Below, piece by piece: positions 60,459-64,000 of a stretch of 64,000 nucleotides of DNA (positions within the stretch are counted from its first letter, which is position 1; the number at the start of each line of letters is the position of its first letter). The translations under genes and the position numbers were made by a program. The stretch lies in NCBI GenBank assembly GCA_020632885.1, contig JACKEQ010000003.1, positions 372,001 through 436,000 of the forward strand. Direction: 5' to 3'. A model generated the notes under the pieces. The model saw only the letters and a list, made by a program, of their open reading frames with translations, ran no database searches and was not told the origin of the DNA. Source of the DNA: Alphaproteobacteria bacterium. Its GTDB lineage: Bacteria; Myxococcota_A; UBA796; GCA-2862545.

Positions 60459-61133
60459 ATGCCCTTCATGACCTCCTGGCTGGCCTTCGCTGCCCTGACC
60501 TCCTCTGCCTCGGCGCAGGAGACCATCGAGCTCGGCAGGCTCTCGGACGACGACATCACCGTCGTCCAGCAGATCCTCCACCCCAAGACCGATCGCAGCG
60601 AGATCGGCGTCCACCTGGGCCTGATGCCCTTCGACGCCTTCGTGTTCACGCCCAACCTGCAGGTCTCCTACGACATGCACAGCTCCGAGAAGATGGCCAT
60701 CGGCCTGCTCGTGGGCGGCGGGTACGGCATCCAGAACGCGACGAGCCGGCAGCTCCAGACCCCGACCTACGGTGTGGCCCCCTTCGCCTACCGCTACCTC
60801 GCGTCGGCCCTGGTGGGCGCCCAGTGGTCGCCGATCTACGCCAAGATGAACGTCGGTGGCGCCAAGGTCGTGCACTTCGACATCTACTTCGCCGGCCGCG
60901 GCGGTGTGTCCCTCGAGCGCAGCGTCATCCCGGACGGCAGCTTCGCCCTGGCCCCCACGGTCTCGCCGGGCATCGGGAGCCGGTTCTTCCTGGGTGACGA
61001 CACCACCCTGCGCGTCGAGCTCCGCGACGACGTGCTCCTCGAGCGGCGCGCGCTCACGAGCTCCTGGAACCTCAAGCAGAACGCCGGCGTCACGGTGGGC
61101 CTCACGAAGCTCTCGTCCCGGGCGCCCCGCTGA
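60459..61133 (+). CDS. Outer-membrane beta-barrel protein of a myxobacterial-type family
   Basis: A 224-residue exported barrel. MTSWLAFAALTSSASA is the signal (ATG 60459 or 60468). The mature chain (EIGVHLGLMPFDAFV, KMAIGLLVGGGYGIQNA, HFDIYFAGRGGVSLERSV, SRFFLGDDTTLRVELRDDV, NAGVTVGLTKL) has the strand pattern of the outer-membrane proteins that sit next to TPR proteins in Myxococcota envelope and motility clusters. The stop overlaps the TPR gene start as TGATG, so they are translationally coupled. The family is tentative and the precise function unknown. Confidence 0.75.
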   Translation: MPFMTSWLAFAALTSSASAQETIELGRLSDDDITVVQQILHPKTDRSEIGVHLGLMPFDAFVFTPNLQVSYDMHSSEKMAIGLLVGGGYGIQNATSRQLQTPTYGVAPFAYRYLASALVGAQWSPIYAKMNVGGAKVVHFDIYFAGRGGVSLERSVIPDGSFALAPTVSPGIGSRFFLGDDTTLRVELRDDVLLERRALTSSWNLKQNAGVTVGLTKLSSRAPR

Positions 61134-62554
61134 TGCTGGTCTGGCTCCTCACGGCCCTCGCGGCCGGACCGTTCGATGCCGTGGACAGCGCGACCACCAC
61201 CGCCGCGAAGGTCGACGCCCTCGTGCCCCTGGCCGCCGAAGAGGCCACTGCCGCGGAGGCCTACTCGCGGCTCGGGTCCACCCTGGCCGCGGACGGCAAG
61301 CCCGCCCTGGCCGTGCTGGCGTACGCGAAGGCCCTCGCCCTCGACCCCGAGGGCCCCGGAGCCGCGGAGGCCCTGGCCCTCGCCCAGACCGTCGGTGACG
61401 TCGATCTCGTCGCGCTCGCCCTCCAGGAGCGGAAGGACGCGCCCGGCGAGGGGGACGCGAAGTCCCAGAACGCCTACCTGGTGGCCCGCGCGCTGCTCCG
61501 CGACGGCCAGCTCTCCCGGTCCGAGGACTGGCTGAAGCGCGTGGGGGGCGACACACCGGCCTTCGCGGACGCCGAGAGCCTCCGGGGGGTCGTGCTCGCG
61601 CAGAAGGGCAAGCACACCGACGCGCTCGTGCCCCTCCAGACCGCCCGCGCCCTCGGGAAGACCCTGGAGAAGGGGCGCGACTTCGACGACCGCATCCTGA
61701 TGAACCTCGCGCGGTCCCACTACGCCGACAAGAACTACGGCCAGGCGATCTACCACTACGCCCTCGTGCCGCGCGACTCGCTCTACTGGCCCGAGGCCCG
61801 CTTCGAGAAGGCCTGGGCGCACTTCCGCGCCCAGGACGCCGCGGGAGCCCTCGGCGAGCTCCAGACCCACCAGAGCCCCTTCTTCGACGAGCTGTGGTTC
61901 CCGGAGGCCTGGATGCTCCGGGCCCAGAGCCTGTTCGTCATGTGCCGCTACGGTGCCGCGATCGACGCGATGGACGCCTACGAGGGGCGCTACAAGCCCG
62001 TGCTCGAGGAGCTCGAGCGCGCGCTGGGCACCATGGACGACCGCGGGGCCTGGACGGCCGCGACCACCTGGCTCGACGGTGGCACCCAGCCGCTGCCGGA
62101 GATGGTGCTGCGCGCGTACAGGGGCGAGGATCGCCTGGCGTCCGCACGGACGGCCGTCGCCGCCTACCGCGCGGCGGCCACCGACACGTCGGGTCTCGGC
62201 ACGAAGGCCTCCACCCTCGCCGGCTGGGCGACCGCCCGGGCGGATGCCATCGAGAAGACCGAGGGCGACCGGATCTTCCAGCGCGTGAAGAGCCAGCGCA
62301 CCGAGCTGGGCGAGATGATGGCGGGCCTCGAGCTCGCGCGGGTCGACATCCTCGACCGCGAGTCGCGGATGTACGAGCGTGCCGCCGCCACCGGCACCCT
62401 CGAGCCCCTCGATCGCAAGGCCCAGCTCAAGAAGGTCTCCCGCGAGAAGAAGGGCTTCCGGGTGTGGCCGTTCGAAGGCGAGTACTGGCTCGACGAGCTC
62501 GGCTGGTACCAGATCTCGGCGCTGTCCATGTGCCCCGACAACCAGGGCAAGTGA
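61133..62554 (+). CDS. Exported TPR-repeat protein (AglT/GltE-like)
   Basis: A 473-residue exported helical-repeat protein. The signal is short (MLVWLLTALAAG). TPR-like pairs follow (AYSRLGSTLAADGKPALAVL, YARARALxx-type helices, RFEKAWAHFRAQDAAGALGE), and the C-terminus has the conserved EGEYWLDELGWYQISALSMC found in TPR proteins of myxobacterial envelope and gliding-motility clusters such as AglT. It starts in a TGATG overlap with the barrel gene and ends in another TGATG overlap with the M16 peptidase, so the three are one translational unit. The motility link is inference from family and neighbours. Confidence 0.78.
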   Translation: MLVWLLTALAAGPFDAVDSATTTAAKVDALVPLAAEEATAAEAYSRLGSTLAADGKPALAVLAYAKALALDPEGPGAAEALALAQTVGDVDLVALALQERKDAPGEGDAKSQNAYLVARALLRDGQLSRSEDWLKRVGGDTPAFADAESLRGVVLAQKGKHTDALVPLQTARALGKTLEKGRDFDDRILMNLARSHYADKNYGQAIYHYALVPRDSLYWPEARFEKAWAHFRAQDAAGALGELQTHQSPFFDELWFPEAWMLRAQSLFVMCRYGAAIDAMDAYEGRYKPVLEELERALGTMDDRGAWTAATTWLDGGTQPLPEMVLRAYRGEDRLASARTAVAAYRAAATDTSGLGTKASTLAGWATARADAIEKTEGDRIFQRVKSQRTELGEMMAGLELARVDILDRESRMYERAAATGTLEPLDRKAQLKKVSREKKGFRVWPFEGEYWLDELGWYQISALSMCPDNQGK

Positions 62555-64000
62555 TGCCGTCCGACGGGGCGTCCTCCCTCCATCGGTGCGCGAACGGGCT
62601 CCGGGTCGCTCACCGCCGGCACCCGGGCCAGCTGGCGGCCGTCTACCTGTGGTTCGACGCCGGCACGGCCTGGGAGGGTCCGGAGGAGCGCGGTGCGGCC
62701 CACCTGCTCGAGCACATGCTCTTCAAGGGCAGCGCGTCCTACGGGCTCGGAGAGGCGGCAGCCACCATCGAGGCCCTCGGGGGCGACCTGAACGCCTACA
62801 CCACCTGGGATCAGACCGTCCTCCACGCCACGGTGGTGGCAGACGGCTGGCGCGAGGCCCTCGCGGTCCTGGCCGACATGGCGTGGCGCAGCCACCTCGA
62901 CGCCGACGAGCTGGAGCGCGAGAAGCCCGTCGTGGTCGAGGAGATCCACGGCTACGACGACGATCCGGAGAGCGTCGTCGACGACGCCATGGTCGCCAGG
63001 CTGTTCCCGTCGAGCGCCTACGGCACGCCCGTGCTCGGCACCGACGCCAGCGTGCTCGGCATGTCGCGGGCCACGCTGGAGGGCTTCTGGAAGCGGTCCT
63101 ACGGCGCCGAGCGGTGCATCGTGGGGATCGCGGGCCCCATGGACCCCGAGGAGGTCCGCCGGGCGGTCGAGGCCCTCGACCCCTTCCATTCGGCGCCTGC
63201 GGAGCCCCCTCCCCCGCCCGAGCGCGGAGAGCCCGGTCTCCACGTGTTGGATCGGGACTTCGACACCTCGGTCGTTTCTGTGGGCTTCGTGCTGCCGGGC
63301 GACGGGCACCCGGACAACGCGGCCCTCGAGGTGCTCGCGAGCGCGCTGGGCTCCGGTCGTGCCAGCGTGCTCCAGGAGCGCATGCGGTTCGGCTCGGGCA
63401 CCGTGGCCGACGTGTGGTGCTCGGCGTACACGCGCCGGTCGGTGGGGTCGATGGAGATCGGCTTCGTGCCGACGGACGGGTGCCTCGAGCAGGCCCTCGC
63501 CGAGGTGCTCGACATCGTCGCGAGCCCGGCGGCCCTCGGCCCCCAGGTCGTCGAGCGGGGCCGGAACAACGTGCTCACCGACCTCCTCTTCGCGTCCGAG
63601 CAGGTCGACAACACCGCCCACGACGTCGTCTTCTTCGCGGGACGCGACGGGGACGCCGAGGGTGACGCGGCCTGGCGGGCGGCGCTGGCCGCCGTCACAC
63701 CCGACGACGTGCGCCGGGTGGCCGCACGGTGGCTCGTCGACCCCACCGTGGTGGTCCTGGCCCAGGACGCCCCGACCACACTCCCCATCAGGGCGGCCCA
63801 CGAGGAGCGGCAGGTCCGCGTGATGCGCGCGTCCCCCGAGGACGCCGGTCTCGACCGGTCCGCCATCGCCTCGATGTACCTGGCGTGGTCGGGGGGCGTT
63901 CAGGCCGAGGACCCGTCCACGGCGGGCGTCACGGACGCCTGGGCCCTCGCGGTGACCACCGGTGCCGGGTCGCTCGGGAGCGTCGCGCTCGCCGCCGAGC
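62554..64000 (+). CDS. M16-family zinc metallopeptidase (3' end outside window)
   Basis: The N-terminal 482 residues of an M16 (pitrilysin/insulinase-like) protease; the frame is open to the window edge. The inverted zinc motif HxxEH is in AHLLEHMLFKG (near residue 53), with the downstream zinc glutamate expected in EKPVVVEEIHGY. Other family features are LNAYTTWDQTVLHATVVADG and LGSGRASVLQERMRFGSG at the start of the second M16 domain. There is no signal peptide visible, so the first ATG (62554, overlapping the TPR stop as TGATG) may give a cytoplasmic protein unless another export route exists. Related genes in myxobacteria often follow such TPR/OMP pairs. Confidence 0.88.
   Translation, partial: MPSDGASSLHRCANGLRVAHRRHPGQLAAVYLWFDAGTAWEGPEERGAAHLLEHMLFKGSASYGLGEAAATIEALGGDLNAYTTWDQTVLHATVVADGWREALAVLADMAWRSHLDADELEREKPVVVEEIHGYDDDPESVVDDAMVARLFPSSAYGTPVLGTDASVLGMSRATLEGFWKRSYGAERCIVGIAGPMDPEEVRRAVEALDPFHSAPAEPPPPPERGEPGLHVLDRDFDTSVVSVGFVLPGDGHPDNAALEVLASALGSGRASVLQERMRFGSGTVADVWCSAYTRRSVGSMEIGFVPTDGCLEQALAEVLDIVASPAALGPQVVERGRNNVLTDLLFASEQVDNTAHDVVFFAGRDGDAEGDAAWRAALAAVTPDDVRRVAARWLVDPTVVVLAQDAPTTLPIRAAHEERQVRVMRASPEDAGLDRSAIASMYLAWSGGVQAEDPSTAGVTDAWALAVTTGAGSLGSVALAAE

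Overview
The window is strongly GC-rich (about 70% by eye), almost fully coding, and looks like chromosomal core sequence of a myxobacterium-like Gram-negative bacterium (Myxococcota or a close relative; an inference). Reasons: serine/threonine kinases, including one fused to a formylglycine-generating-enzyme-like domain; many small lipoproteins and exported beta-barrels; Asp-Thr/Asp-Ala linkers; a zinc ribbon on a bifunctional penicillin-binding protein; a Tol system; a TamA/TamB pair; and an OMP-TPR-M16 protease cluster of the kind seen near myxobacterial envelope and motility genes. About 55 protein genes and one tRNA-Gly(CCC) can be supported. I saw no rRNA, CRISPR array, insertion sequence, integrase or phage gene.

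Layout. 1-3.1 kb: a translationally coupled aminotransferase-LuxE-LuxC cassette, cut at the left edge. 3.2-9 kb: lipoprotein, sigma factor, trpS, a lipase-like hydrolase, a prenyl-synthase-like protein without its catalytic aspartates, and a DnaJ protein. 9-12.3 kb: clpX, yqgE and a membrane-anchored Ser/Thr kinase. 12.4-20.4 kb: a lipoprotein, a short UvrA paralogue, CPBP and PrsW membrane proteases, a glutamine amidotransferase and a MATE exporter. 20.4-28 kb: a long S41 protease facing a zinc-ribbon class A PBP, then a cysteine-rich lipoprotein and an outer-membrane protein. 28-33.7 kb: ridA, punA, RNase D, a small HTH gene with a palindromic operator-like site, an alpha/beta hydrolase lacking its nucleophile, and a PpiD/SurA-type chaperone. 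34-39.1 kb: an MreB-like actin, glycogen synthase, a kinase-FGE fusion and an EcsC-like protein. 39.1-41.1 kb: a three-gene AAA ATPase module of unknown role. 41.1-44.1 kb: two histidine kinases. 44.2-49.1 kb: FAN1-type nuclease, then tolQ-tolR-tolA/tonB-tolB without pal. 49.1-52 kb: two tandem Asp-rich/Gly-rich lipoprotein paralogues, a Ppx/GppA-like protein and tRNA-Gly. 52-64 kb: tamB-tamA, a VWA lipoprotein, an outer-membrane barrel, a TPR protein and an M16 peptidase cut by the right edge.

The dominant theme is the cell envelope: wall synthesis, outer-membrane assembly, Tol energisation, membrane proteases and lipoproteins. Three window-wide patterns stand out. Several genes have a -10-like TANNNT hexamer only 5-10 bases before the start codon and no ribosome binding site, which suggests leaderless mRNAs. 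Several envelope proteins have start positions that leave only very short signal sequences with no Lys or Arg. A perfect TTGACGCGTCAA palindrome occurs twice around the small HTH gene. The most system-like candidates for undescribed biology are the aminotransferase-LuxE-LuxC cassette, the AAA module at 39.1-41.1 kb, and the HTH/palindrome/inactive-hydrolase locus at 30.4-32.1 kb.
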